From Moniliophthora roreri (lineage: Eukaryota > Basidiomycota > Agaricomycetes > Agaricales > Marasmiaceae): a DNA stretch of 64,000 nucleotides. Each line of letters opens with the position of its first letter. Position 1 is the first letter of the stretch. Shown here in pieces: positions 12,693 through 25,930 of this stretch. A program made the translations under genes and the position numbers. The stretch lies in the NCBI GenBank assembly GCA_001466705.2, contig LATX02000089.1, positions 248,001 through 312,000 of the forward strand, given 5' to 3'. The notes below the pieces were generated by a model. The model worked only from the letters and a program-made list of their open reading frames with translations, was not told the DNA's origin and made no database searches.

Positions 12693-13225
12693 TTTTCCTT
12701 AGATGTACACACTGCGAAAAACTTGTCATACTGTAGCGGCAGTACTAGTATAGTCTTAATCAAGCTCGCAATCCGTATGTGACGTCCACTATGCATCGTT
12801 CAATGCTCCCTTTCACTTTAGTGAGCGCTGGTGAGTAATTCCCCGATGATGAAGGCAAAGCGAGGACTAGATTGCTCGGATGCATTCAGTGCCGAGTGGT
12901 TCAGCAATCTCAAAACTCCAAACTTGCTTGTCATGTATTACTTACGAGTACCCCTGGGCACATGTTATTATAAGGTCGTAAGAACGACGATACGCCGGCA
13001 TTCACCAGTGTTGACGTGAATTCCATGTGCGCCTGCAGCGTCTCGCGGGTGATTCTTTTTAGGAAATAGCACAGCCATTGCCTAGTAACGCGCGCATTTG
13101 TTGTTCCTTGACCATCTCCACACACAAAGATATTTTTCTATCTCATTCATTCTCATCGCCAAACCTCGTCAAGAGCGTGCGGCAAGTTCCTTTTGCTGTA
13201 AAGCTGTCTTCCTATTACCCTAGAA
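12693..13225. other. Intergenic between F-box gene and kinesin-3
   Basis: No coding stretch recognised. It contains the F-box 3' flank and the kinesin promoter. The pyrimidine-rich stretch just before 13226 resembles a fungal 5' UTR. Confidence 0.4.
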
Positions 13226-16200
13226 ATGGCAGAGGCTGGCGGTGGAAACATCAAGGTCGTCGTGCGATGTAGACCCCTCAACTCGCGAGGTACGTCTAAA
13301 AAAGTTTATGCTCAAAGAAAATCCCAGGAATTCAGAATCACCCGTTCTCCTTTTAAATTAATAGAGCTTGGAAGAGGCGCAAAGCCACTCATTCGAATGC
13401 AAGGAAACCAAACTTTCCTCGACCCCCCAGAAGCTGGTTCTGCTCAGGATGTCAAACGCGCTACAGAGAGGAAGACAATGGCGTTCAGTTTCGACAAGAG
13501 TTACTGGTCTGCTGGTCCGAGGGATGATCCTGGTTATTGTTCCCAGCAGACGTTGTACGATGATTTAGGGAAGGAGTTGTTAGACCATGGGTTTGCGGGT
13601 TTTAATGCGTGTATCATGGCTTGTGAGTCGCATTAATATACATCATTTTTCGCCGACTTATTATTTTTCTACTGATAGATGGACAAACTGGTACGGAGAT
13701 CTTGACGCTTGTGTAGTGTTGCGGACTTAAGACTGAATTTTGTTTGTGGAATAGGTTCTGGCAAGTCGTATAGGTGCGTTTGGGAATATTCTATACAAGA
13801 GTACTGATGCTAACTACTCTCCATAGTATGATGGGGTGTATGTCTTTGAGATTCTCTCTCTATCTATTTCTTCACAGTAACACCCTCTCCACAGACGGCC
13901 CCGACAAGGGTATTATCCCGCTAACATGTTCGGAATTATTCACCCGAGTCGAAGATCGAAAAGCAGCGGATCCAAATGTCAACTTTACCGTCGAAGTTTC
14001 TTACATTGAAGTATGCAACCTGAAAAATGTCGCCTTTCACAAACTCACCAAGCATCCATGTTGCTAGATTTACAACGAAAAAGTCCGGGATCTTCTCAAT
14101 CCAAAGAACTCTGGAAATCTTCGAGTTCGAGAACATCCGAGTCTGGGTCCATATGTGGAAGATTTATCCAAGCTCGTAGTGAGCAGCTACGATGAAATGA
14201 TGACGCTCATGGATGAAGGAAATAAAGCGCGAACGGTCGCTGCGACGAATATGAACGAGACGTGCGTGTACAACAATAGTTTTCTTTTAGCATTGATGTT
14301 AACTTCTCTTTGGCAGATCTTCGCGTTCACATGCCGTGTTCACCCTCATCCTGACCATGAAAAGGCACGATGTTGACACGAATCTAGACACTGAGAAAGT
14401 ATCACGAATCAAGTGAGTAAGATGTTTCTATGTGTATTGTTTACTTTTTTGACTGGAACTATCGCTAGTTTGGTCGACTTGGCTGGATCCGAGCGAGCCA
14501 ATTCTACAGGCGCCACCGGACAACGGTTGAAAGAAGGTGCCAACATCAACAAATCGCTCACTACACTAGGAAAGGTTATCTCTTCGCTTGCTATTGCAAG
14601 CTCTGCCAGTGACACGAAGAAGGGAAAGAAGGGCAAAGGAGATGAATTTGTTCCCTATCGTGATTCCGTATGTGGCTCTTTTAAAGAAAATCGACACTCT
14701 ACATCAACTAACGGTTCATGCTAGGTCTTGACATGGCTGTTGAAGGATAGTTTGGGCGGAAATTCCAAGACGGCGATGATTGCGGCCATCTCTCCTGCAG
14801 ACTACGAAGAAACACTTAGTACTCTGCGGTATGCTGATCAAGCAAAGAAGATCAAGAACAAGGCTGTCGTTAACGAAGATCCTAATGCGAAACTTGTTCG
14901 TGAGCTCAAGGAGGAGTTGGAGATGCTCAGAGGCAAGTCCCAACAAGTGCTGTGTGCGCGCGTGTTATGACGACATTCTGACCAATATCCCTCCCCCCTT
15001 TTTTATTTTTACAGCTCGTGTCGCTGGTTCGGCAGGCGAAGATACCTTTGATCCCAAGGTTCCCCCTGAGAAGCAGAAAGTCACGTATCAGACGAAAGAT
15101 GGGCGTATCAAGACAGTCACGAAAGCTGAATTGCAGGAGCAGATGGAAGCAAGTGAGAAGCTGATGCAGAGTTTGAACGAGACGTGGGAGGAGAAGCTAC
15201 AGAAGACGCAGGAGATTCAGAAGGAACGTGAGCAGGCGCTAGAAGAGTTGGGTATCTCTGTCGAGAAGAACATGGTTGGCGTGCATACTCCAAAGAAGGT
15301 GAGCATAGCCCACAGAGTAATATATATGTGGTAAGACTGACGTCGTTTTGCAAAAAGATACCTCATTTGGTGAACCTGGTAAGAAAAAAGTTGTTTGATT
15401 TTTCAAGCTGGATGTCATCTCACCGGTTTATGACGCATCCTCCTGCAATTAGAATGAAGGTTGGTTGATTTTTTTTAGTGTTTATTCAGTAAGTTGATAT
15501 GGTATTGCAGATCCTTTGATGAGCGAGTGTCTCATTTACCAGCTCAAACCCGGGAAGACAGTGGTAGGTTGCCTCTTTTTGCTCCTATCGATGCATGCCT
15601 GAATACAACCCTCATCCCAGGTTGGCCGCATGGACAGTGTCAAGCCTGCAGCCATTCGACTAAGTGGAGACAACATCCTCGAGGACCATTGCTTTTTTGA
15701 GAACACAGATGGGAAAGTTATGCTTCACGCTTTACCAGATAGTGTCACCGTAAGTGCTTCCCAAAGTTCTATCACAATGCTGTGTACTCAAGTTCCTTCT
15801 TCCTTACTTCCTAGTTCCTGAACGGAAAGCGAGTAGCCCCCGATCAAGTGAGCCTTCTAAAGCCATGAGAAGTATTCGTGTTTCCAACCTTCTCTCCAAA
15901 TTTAGCCTCAAAAGCTTCGCTCGGGATTCCGTATCATTTTAGGTTTGCACCGCTCGCTTATTTAACCTCGTTTGGTCTATTCCTCAATATCTCTCTCTCT
16001 CTGTATTCCTTAGGCGACAACCATGTCTTTCGGTTCAATAACCCAGAGGAAATACGCAAGCAACGTGATCGGGCTACGATGAAATCAAATCTAGCTCTAA
16101 GCGTCACAGCTGGTGATCTAGAGAACAGTGGCGACGCTTCACCGGCAACACGACCAGACTCTCCAGTCTCATCAATAGACCAGGACGATGTGGATTGGAC

Positions 16201-19200
16201 ATTTGCTCAACGGGAAGCAGCCTTTGCTCGTCTTGGTTTAGATCCGACGCTCGATAGTCTTCCAGACGATGACTTGAACAAGCTGTTTGAAAAGGTCACC
16301 AAGGCAAAGACTCTACGAGAGCATCATTTAAAGGGACGGCCGGAAAGCAGCTTGAGCCAGGTCGATGATGTCTGGAGTGAGACTGGTCGGCCGTTTTCTA
16401 GCGATGCGACTACGGATGATACGAGTGTGGATGTTTCGTCTAGCCATCATGATAGTCCAGAGATGGGAGATGGACCTCTGAAGGATGTTCAGAATCAGCT
16501 GGAGAATAGGTTGCAAGCTATTGCAGAGTCTTCGACAGAGGCCGAGGATCTCAAGGTGGAGAAGGATCATATGGAGCACCAGCTGCGCCTCGTGAGGATG
16601 CAGATGAAGAGAATGATAGATGCTCGTGCGCGAGGGGAAATCGACATGGAGATGGAGCAGTTTGAGCCGGTGATATATACTGCACGACAACTTCGACTCA
16701 TCCGAAAAGTTTTGGACAAGTGGCGAGCGCATCGTTCATTCTCAATGGCTGAAGCTGTACTTTCGAATGCAGTTTTGGTCAAGGAAGCGAATATCATCAG
16801 GTTTGGGCTCTATTTTTGGTTTACCCTTACCCATGAGCGCATAGCTAACGTACCCATTTAATATAGCAAAGAGCTCGGAAAAGACGTGACATACAACTTT
16901 GCCATCTCGTCAGGCGGTTCTCTAGCTGCACCTGCGTCCTCAGTGGATACTATAGCCGGACTCGACCAATTTGGAGATGTGTCGGACCCTGTCCTTCGTT
17001 CTGCAACGCAGCCGTCGATTGCTGTCAAAGTCCTCGATAAACGGCATACTGCAGTATATGTTTGGTCCCTGGATCGCCTGCAACAACAGCTCCAACGAAT
17101 GCGGAATCTCACCACATATATTGATAGACCTTCTTATACCCAACACTTTTCCTCAGACGAAGCCTTTTACGACTCCCCACCTCCCGAATATTCGTTTATC
17201 GGCAACGCGTTGATCTCTCTCGCTCCCTTATCCCGGCGTCTCTCATCCACGTCGACTGTTCCCATATTTTGTCGTTATACATCGGAGGCTATAGGCTCTT
17301 GCCGCATAGATCTTAAACTGGTCAATGTTGTAGCACCATCTAGACATTCATCAGCACCACCAACTAGGTCCGCATCTCCAGTGCCGGGCATTGTTCCCGC
17401 AGGAAGCAAACTCAGCTTTTTCCTTACCATAGATTCCGTCAAAGGCCTATCTCACCACGATTTCGGTTCCGTCCACTTGCAGGTTCGACTCTCCTCATTC
17501 GTTGGTCCGAGCATAGGGACCGAAGAAGTTTTCCCTTCAACCGCCATCGATCTTGAAGCTTCATCCCTTTCCGAGTTGAAGTTCCGACGGAGCTTCTCAA
17601 TAGCTGCCACAAGCAAGGTCCTGACTCACCTTCGAAACGGATATGCGCCAATTGAATTCTTTGCATCCGTCACTCCCATTTACCTCGAGCGTCTTGAGCG
17701 CTGGGATGAGATGAGGGAGCAAAAGATTATTCCGCGATCGTCAGGCTCGAGTAGCCCCGCGTCCGAGAGCCGGTCAGCGAGTGCACCTCCCATGCGGCGA
17801 TCAGAGACCGATTTCGTGGTGGAACAAGCGCATGACATTGCAACTTGGGTCCAACTCTGTGAATTGGCCCCCGACGGGCAATATGTTCCCGTACCCGTTA
17901 TCTCACAAGGATCCCTTGATCCAGGATGCTTTTCACTGCACCAAGGGTTACAACGTCGCGTCGTCATAACTTTATCATCCAACTCGGGCCAGCAGTTCCC
18001 GTGGATTGAGTTGACCAAGGTCAGGATGGGCAACGTTAGGTTATTGGATCCAAAGGGACGCATCCACGAGTCCGAGTCCAAGGCACTAGTGACGTTACCC
18101 CTTCTCAAGGACCAGACCGTAGAATTCAAGCCTGATGGCACAGGTGCTTTATCTGGGCAGGTCCTGTGGGACTCGAGCGTGCACGACTCGACCCTTCTCA
18201 ATAGAGTCACGGCAGCCAATCAGCGAATATTGGTTCAGCTCAATTTTGCTGTTGCCGTCGAAACATGTGCGGACCCGGTACAGTTTAGCATGGATATCGC
18301 CGTTTCCGTTGCCACGCGAGATGCGCGTCCACCATCGAAGCTGTTCAACTTGTTTGGATCGACCAAGATTTTAACCAAGTCGAGCAGTCTTTTCCACGTT
18401 CGGCTGTCGCCACCTCTCACACGATCACCTAAAGATCTGTGGCGCCTTGACACCGCTGAGAAGTACGTTCGAGGCGAAGAAGCATTGGGGGTGTGGAAAC
18501 CTCGGGGAATTTCTGTTGTGGAAGATTATTCCAGATTGGTACAGATGGAACGGCGCGCGGCAGATGTCCAAGCCGTTCGCGTCATTCTGGCTACCGCGCC
18601 TTCAAAGCCGATTCAACCTGATGCCCTCGCGTGGCGAGCTGATCACTTGGTGAAAAAGTCCCTCGATTTATGGCAAAGACGGTTCGGTCATCAAGGAGAC
18701 GTAAGTCCTGTTCTAAATGTTGCGAATGTCCCTTCCCTGGATTTATTGTCATTCTGTCAGATTGTCCTGAGTCAGGAACCTTCTGATGAAGAGAGTACGA
18801 CCAGTAAAAAGCCGCCGAGCATCGAGTCTTTGGAGGGGATTAAACTGATATCAGAGACTAAAATCATCACACGAAGGTGAGTGCTTCCCTGGGGTATTGA
18901 TGCTCTCAGACTTTTGACACACGAACCCGTTACAGTGACGGTTCCACCAAGAAGGGACATCTTCTGATCTTGACAGATGCCATGCAGAGTGTCTGGGAGA
19001 AACGGTGGTTTGTACTCAGGCGGTGCGTCATTTCAGCTAACGACCCTCGGGAGGTTTGGTTGATTGACTTATTTCTGGCCATCAGGCCCTATTTGCACAT
19101 GTACACGCATTCAAACGAACTCGAGGAGGTCGGCGTTGTCACTCTCACGGGTGTCAATGTCGAGAGTGACCCGCAAAAGGAACAGCTTCTCGGGGTGAGT

Positions 19201-19368
19201 TGCAAAACATTTGCTATTTAGAGGAATAACGACAACTTATTTTGACCCCAGAAACCATTTTCGTTCACGTTATTCACTTCTTCCAACTCTCATGCACTCG
19301 CGGCTCCGAATCTGAAAGAGAAACAGTCATGGGTCGCAAAGCTTGACCCAACTCGTCTCCCATCATGA
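13226..19368 (+). CDS. Kinesin-3 family motor (Unc104/KIF1-like)
   Basis: Plus-end microtubule motor moving endosomes and vesicles in hyphae. 23 exons: 13226-13289, 13365-13622, 13679-13690, 13755-13773, 13827-13837, 13895-14010, 14068-14261, 14317-14412, 14469-14667, 14725-14932, 15015-15298, 15358-15378, 15453-15459, 15511-15563, 15621-15749, 15815-15847, 15906-15942, 16014-16800, 16867-18700, 18761-18876, 18936-19022, 19086-19194, 19252-19368; 1596 aa, normal for fungal Unc104. Motor domain: P-loop GQTGSGKS (109-116), SSRSHAVF (switch I), DLAGSERA (switch II). Then a coiled coil ([13 protein letters not shown]), an FHA domain ([15 protein letters not shown] to [12 protein letters not shown]), KIF1B/DUF3694-type stalk, and a C-terminal PH domain ([10 protein letters not shown] to KQSWVAKLD) for lipid binding. 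Intron 10 seems to be GC-AG. Intron 18701-18760 is 60 nt, in frame and stop-free. Confidence 0.93.
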
Positions 19369-19860
19369 CCTTTTTTTTCTTTTGCCATCATACATCATGC
19401 CTCTTCTTTTTATGATTCAGCTTTCTCGATGGTGTTCCTTCAAGGCGTCGTTCATTTAATGATATAATTTACTTTTTCACTATTGCTATCACATATTTTC
19501 ACTCTCATTTTCCAACTCTCATTTTCCAACTTGTTAGACATCAACCTGTAACACATACCCAACAGTTTTACGTGGAACTACCTACTTTCCAGTCCCATAT
19601 CCAAGTCTATCGCGCACGCAATGAAAGTGTTGTACTTACTCCCGTTCGATTAATGCGATTTATAGCAATTGCCCTTATTGGACTGACATCACTTAAGCTC
19701 AAGAAAGGTATTATTACTATTGAAACATATTCAGGGATGCAACTGTACACAGATGGTGTGCAAGAAATCAGAGAGTAGGTGAATCGGGTGGTGGTGTGCC
19801 GTTATCGAAATCATCACGAAACTCAAAGGAATATGGAGTGACCCATTCCAACTAGGATTT
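19369..19860. other. Convergent intergenic region
   Basis: Lies between the kinesin stop (19368) and the stop of the Chp1-like gene (19861). T- and AT-rich stretches probably contain both 3' UTRs. No gene seen. Confidence 0.45.
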
Positions 19861-22800
19861 TCAGTTAGAACCCTTCCAGAGTGAAGAAAATAATGCGCGT
19901 ACCCCGTGTAAATCGGTATCCTCCCTCTCCTCATCACACAAGATCACGAACCTTCGATACTCCTCCATCAGCCCTGGCTGAATTTGCATCTGTTTTAGAT
20001 CATTTGAGATTTCCTCTTCAAGGATTACTTTCCATTTCTCGACGGGTACATTGTCGTACTTGCTCGAAAACTCTGCCAGACAAAACTCGAGTGTATCACG
20101 TGGATCTCGAATTACTTGGTCAATTTGAGCGCCTATCCACTGGTCGGTGGGTTCCCGTTCGTCCTGGGGTTGAGGCGGTGCTCGTAGCAAACCAAAGAAT
20201 CCATTATCTATGGCATCAAGAAGGAACAGGAATGGGAAGTGACCCCTGTGCACCATGTCAGGGAAAAGACAACGGATAATTTAGCGAAAAAAGACGCACT
20301 CATCATAATCTTTCAATGGATCCCCATCTATTTTTTCGTACGCAAGCCTCACAGCCATTCCAAGTACAGTAGGGATAATATAACCTGTCCAGAGCTGATG
20401 GATACCAATTTGCCGTACCTTGTGCAGGATTTGGCACGCATCATTGAACAGCGTATGGGCTGTGAAGGTGAGCACGCCACCTGCCAAAACCAAGTCAGCC
20501 TTTGTCTATCTCTCTCTCTTGCACAAGTCCTTTACCAATAGGGTAGATCTCCCAGAAACCTCTACGCCAATCGTTCCCATGCAACGGTACTGAACACGAC
20601 CCAAATACGACGAACATCGTATCGATCCTCTTTGCCCTCCACTCGATCAGATTTTGAATCTTTCCAATGGTCTTCCGCGCCTTTGAGTGAATGAATACCA
20701 CTCGAACATTTGTTTCTGTTAGGTTCTTGTACTCAGCGTTCTGATACTCCTTCATGATCGTCATCAAATCTTGCACTTCCCGCTCCATGGTAACATCCCT
20801 CTGTCCAGGTGGTGGCCAGACACAATATTGCCGTTCATGGCCTGAAATCATATGATCATGCATCCATCTCGGGTATCTCAGGATGCGGACGGCCATTCTT
20901 AGATTGGGTTTCCGCTCCTCCACACCTTCATCCCACATGGCGCTCCGGAACGTCGAGTCCTGCTCTGTGTCCAATGCTCTCATCTGGTCAGCAAGACGTA
21001 AACGATCTTTGAACGGTAATCTCCAGTCTTCAGCTCGCTTTTCACGAGGTAAAGCCCATGTAGCCAAAACTGCAACTAGCGGTGCGTCATTCTTGAGATC
21101 GAGAGGTACGGAAAGTCGTTGTAACAGTGCCCTTATGTTTGAGGAAGCGACTATGATGTTGGCGGCGTACATTCCGTCCAGCTCAACTCGGGCCATTGCG
21201 ATCTATTGAGAGTTTAACTTCAGGTCAATCACGAAACTGAGTGTAGACATACCTGCTTATGATAGACCAGATAACCTGCCCACTTCCCCAGAGCTTCCGC
21301 GTTATCCTCATCCTTAGCCTTCATGAAGGCAACCGCTTCGATAGGGTTAGACGCCAACAGTATGCCTTCCAATACTTCCAGGGGAAGATACTTTTGGAAC
21401 ACCAGAGGCTCATCCTCCCGCAACGCGACGCGAAACGGCATACCAGTCTTTTGCAGTTGTTCCGTGTCAAATAAAGTTGCCTCGCATAGTGTCTGAGGCT
21501 CGTGAGCCGGCTGCATGACTATGGCGCCTGTCCATTTCCATTTCTTCTGAATCCTGTAGGTGCTCATGAAGTGGATGGCATGATTTCAATCATTGTGAAC
21601 TTTACCTGCCAGGGAGCGCTGTTAATGGACTTGCTGCGGTGGCAAGAGATGTTCTCGACGGTGCCACTACTTCATCTACTTGCTCTTGAGGTACAGTTTC
21701 AGCTTCTAGTGGAGCAGCCATTCTAAATTATTGATTTCGCTTCAGCTCGGATGAAAGGACGAAGCATCGAATAAACTTACGCCGCGGGCATAATGGATTG
21801 AAGGAAGGCTTCCGCAGCGTTCCTGCAAACAATGTTCAACGTTTAGTTGCGGAACTTCCTTGAGGAACAGGAATCATAACCACTTACGATGCGCGGTTAA
21901 CAGGATCAAATTCTTCCTCTATTCGCGGCTGATCGTCGTACAGACTTGTTGGATCCATATCTTGATCTTGAGCAATAGGCGACATAACTATTGGCTCGCT
22001 AAGGATTCTACCCATGTCTCCTTGGGTAGAGGTAGGTGAAGGTGCTCCATTAAGGGATGTCATCGTCATTGTTGGCTCCAGAGCAGGAATGGACGGTGAA
22101 CCAGCAGGTGTGGTAGCGAATGCAGGTGAGTAGGGTGGCACAGTGGGAGAGTAGGTGGGTATTCTCGGTGCCATGTCCGCGTCTGTGATGGTCGGATTGG
22201 CTGTGATACTTGGAGCCTTTTTCTTGAAACTGAGTTGACTCAGGGTTTGCTTCTTTGTTGAGAGCAAACTGGGTCGACGAGCTGCATCGCTGGATTTCTT
22301 TTCTTCCTGGGCTTTGGGATTGATCGGGCGCATGGCATATTCAGCTATACGATTCTTTGTGGTAAGACTGCTACCCGAAGCCACCGTCGATTCATCAGGA
22401 ATTGGATGTGGCCTTCGAGATGACTTGATGAATCCGGTCGTAGCTGAAGAAATGGTCGGTGCATTCGTAGTGGACTGGGAAGCGGACTTGGCACTTGGTG
22501 GGGCTCCTGCCGACTTTTGTCCACTTTCTGTCCCCTCTTTGTTCGGTATAGATAATGGAGGGGGCCTAAGCCGTTTTGGTGCAGAATGGGATGTTGAAGG
22601 TTTCGAGGTGAGGGGTTGAGGTTTTGCTGGATTTGATTCCGGCGAGACAGCATTGTCATCAGAAAAGAGTGAGGCTGGATCATCTTCAGCCGGTTCCTGC
22701 CTTGAAACTGAGGGCTAACGGGAGATGATTAACTTAGGAATTCTCAACAACCCATTTCTTGCCTACCTCGAGAGCTGTTTCCTTTTCCTTCTCCTATCAA

Positions 22801-23811
22801 AATGAATTTTATCTTCTCCTTCTGAGCACACAAAATGAGAGTACCTTTAAGGCGGATTGAGACAAGGTTCGTATTCTGAGTGGTGTCTTTCAAAGACCAG
22901 GATGAGAATTCAATGGATTCAATATGTCTTTAGATGAGCTTACGTCGTCATCACTATCATCATCTGTTGGCGTCGTGATTCGTCGTTTCTTCGGTGGATT
23001 AAGTCGTGCCTCGTCATCTGATGACTCTACTTTCTAGAATGGTGAATCAGGAGCCTGCTATAATACGCCAGTAAACGAAAAACTCACCACTTCGGCTTTG
23101 CGTTTGCCCCTGCTACCCTTGGTTCCTTTAGACAAGGATGCATTGGTTTCTTCCGAATCTAGACGGGCTTTTGACTGTCTCCTTGACTGCCGAATGGAAA
23201 ATAATTGATACAAAGTGGGGATTAACGTTGCAAGTTCATACCACTGATTCACTCTTCTTGTTTTCATCGTGGAACCGCTCTGTCTCTTGCTCTGTAAATG
23301 TGAAGTTTAACATACCAAGTATTTCAGACGGAGCTTCACGCACTAATCCATTTTTTCTTTGCCCAGAACTCATCACCCGGGAAGTAATCTTTATTATCTA
23401 GCCCTATATGACCCCAAAAACTTCCGATTAGCCGCTTACAGTTCTCTTCAATGCCTTTCGTGGGCTCCCATCTGAAAGAAATCAGACAACTATGAACATC
23501 GCTTTCCAAAAGCCATACGTGTCATGTTCTTCATCATATCCTGCCCACTGTCGAAGTTGCGTGTGATAAGGGCTTTGCTTTCACTAAGAGAGCGAACGAT
23601 TCACTACCTTGATGTAATATTCCTATATTGTCTTTAGCAAGTTTAAAAAACCAGAGACAACAATACTCACCCATTTACCCTCGTCATTCACTCTAGCTGC
23701 CTTGATCACCTCTGGAATGAATTGAGGATGAATATCCCCGAATGCGAAACAGTAAGACGTGTACTCACCGACCTGGTATACCTCGTCATTCACCTTCTTC
23801 TTCCTTCCCAT
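19861..23811 (-). CDS. Chromodomain protein with SPOC-like region, Chp1-like (possible RITS subunit)
   Basis: 17 exons, 1027 aa: 23811-23769, 23711-23671, 23622-23608, 23547-23519, 23471-23344, 23291-23242, 23186-23088, 23033-22944, 22886-22845, 22793-22767, 22714-21888, 21822-21781, 21722-21606, 21553-21253, 21202-20536, 20480-20300, 20245-19861. The first five exons spell a chromodomain: YQVEVIKAAR, WEYYIKWAGYDEEHDTWEP, LIGSFW, with candidate methyl-lysine cage residues Tyr12, Trp34, Tyr37. Then a charged linker with NLS-like PPKKRR and a Ser/Pro-rich region. Residues about 517-617 (KKWKWTGAIVM, FQKYLPLEVLEGILL, ALGKWAGYLVYHK) look like a SPOC domain. The C-terminal 400 residues (VRVVFIHSKARK, MFVVFGSCSVPLHG, GFWEIYPIGGVLTFT) are not recognised but sit where Chp1 has a PIN-like domain. 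The chromodomain is firm; SPOC and Chp1 identity are inference from order and length (S. pombe Chp1 is 960 aa). Confidence 0.72.
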
Positions 23812-24059
23812 TCCTCAAAAAAGTGCTTGAAAATGGCTGGCCCGGCGAAGCGGGCAGTAGAAAAGCAAGAATTCAAGCTCAAAATATGGGAAGCTACAGA
23901 AAGTCAAGTACTGGATTGTAGATGAGTGAAACTTGATAGACGCTGACTAATTCTTGAACCTCTCAACAACGACCGTTGACAGTGACTCGGCGCGGACTCA
24001 ACTCAAGGTCACGGTACAAACCCTCAAGCCCCAAGTATTATCCCACTGCGTTGGAAAGT

Positions 24060-25930
24060 TGTGTAGGGCTTATACATGGCTTTTGAAATCTTCGAGGTGT
24101 GCTTGATATTGAAATCCACGGAAGGAAGAGTCCACGGAAGGAAGAGCCCACGCTCTGTGCTAAACATTTAATTGACGCGATAAATGCGACCCCGGAGTCA
24201 TTGTTAACCGTGCTCCAACGATGTAAAGCACGAATGTTCATGTCTCCACGGCGAGAAGAATGAGCTGGGTCCGATACATTCTGCCGCAGCTAAACACTTG
24301 CAACACCCTCCAGCTGTATTCACTTCCCACCGTTGCGATGCATGGACCGATATCAAGTCACCCACAAGAGGCAGAGCTTCCTCGTTATGCCGAAAAACAG
24401 CGAAAGATCCACTGTCATAATGTCAAGACATCCTACTTTGCTGTTGTGATGCGCCAATTGCGCCTTGCGCACGTATGTACAGAGGAAAATGTTCTGGTTA
24501 AAAGGATTGGCGAGTGTTCTATCTTATCGCAGAGACTAGATGTGACTCATGACTGGAAAAACCACACTCTATTTCTATGCCACGAGCTTCACATTACTCC
24601 TTTCCACTACCATCCCTTGAAATGCCTTCTATTCCGCCTGGGAACTCGCTGACCGATACCTATCTGAACGCCAAGTCTCCTCGCCCTCACTATCATAAGA
24701 TATTCACATACCGCTCGAAACTGTATCACTCGTAATGAACGAGGTCAATGATAGCACTTTCCAGGCGCCTTGTTTCATCTCGTGAATTTGGCACCTTGCA
24801 GCCCAACTCAGACTCTTCTCATTCCTCACATTCGACTTGGATTCAGCCGACGTCTGGACAAGACGATTAGACGATTTGCCTTATCTGTGCGAGTATATGC
24901 GGAGGTTGGATTTGACGGGAATTAGTCCGATTGGCAGAGGAATGCTCTCCAAGTTGAATCGTGTGGAGGAACTTTTCATCAACAAGCTTCCTTGTGGGGG
25001 AAATGAAGACTAGCAGCTCATCGTTGACTCCCTTTGCGAAACAGATATACCTGCCCTGCTCTGTCTTACCCGAAAACACGTTTTTGAGCCTGTTCACGGG
25101 ACTGGGCGAAGGGTTTGGCATGGTGGAAGCTGGTCTCCGAATGCGAGAGCAGAGTTTGGAAGGTGGCACACAGCGACGGCTACGAGAGCTTTACCTGGAC
25201 TCGGCAGATCGATGCGCTGATTCTCTGGCCTGGTTCGACATTTGACCTCTCAACTTTACGTGCTCTCTACCTCTCGTGGTGCGAAGTCAGTTGGGAGACG
25301 GCACTAAGTGACGGAGAGTTCAGAGAGTTATCAGGCACGCTGCGTCTCATCTCAAGTATCTGATTCCTGGGTTCCCTGTTCCTGCGGCACTCGAGTTGGA
25401 TGAAACTCCGGAGTCTAAGATAGTGAAGGAGAATAATTTCGATCTACTCACTGGTAAGCTGGACGTTTGTATCCTCCCTATTCGCGTTCTGATTAACGAC
25501 TTGCAGCCCACCTGGTCGAGTCCAGAATATTGTACAAATTAGAGACTCTCGAAACCCTTGGCTTTTCGCTGTTGTATGAACAGGAATGGCTTGTGGTCAC
25601 GCTGTTTAACAGGCGCCGCCCGGCGTCAGCTGTTGAACGTACCACACCATTCTCTGCGGGAATTGCACGCCGGTATCAGAATGCGTAAGAAACGTACTCC
25701 AGTAAACTTGGTCCGATTCGATCCCTGGATGAGTGGCGGGCGTTTGATGAGCTGCTCAGTAGCCGTGATGTTTTCCTATCTCTGAAGGCTGTGGCGTTCA
25801 TTGTGAGGCTGGAAGTGCCAACTCATTGGGTTGGAAATATCTCCCCATTGACGGAGAAAGAGGGTGTTCTTGTGAGATGCTCGAAAGCTGTCTGCCATGG
25901 CTGAGAGAGATAGTTAGTTGGAGATGCTGA
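24060..25930 (+). pseudogene. Decayed LRR/F-box-like gene
   Basis: Several short coding-like stretches on the plus strand lie in changing frames and are cut by stops: around 24870-25010 (LPYLCEYMRRLDLTG, KLNRVEELFINKLP), 25250-25330 (STLRALYLSWCEVSWE), 25500-25620 (RILYKLETLETLGFSLL) and 25740-25880 (LLSSRDVFLSLKAVAFIV). Their leucine-rich pattern matches the C-terminal part of agaric F-box/LRR proteins. No F-box, no continuous frame and no intron set that joins them could be found. Boundaries are approximate. It could instead be a very divergent gene with unusual splicing. Confidence 0.4.
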
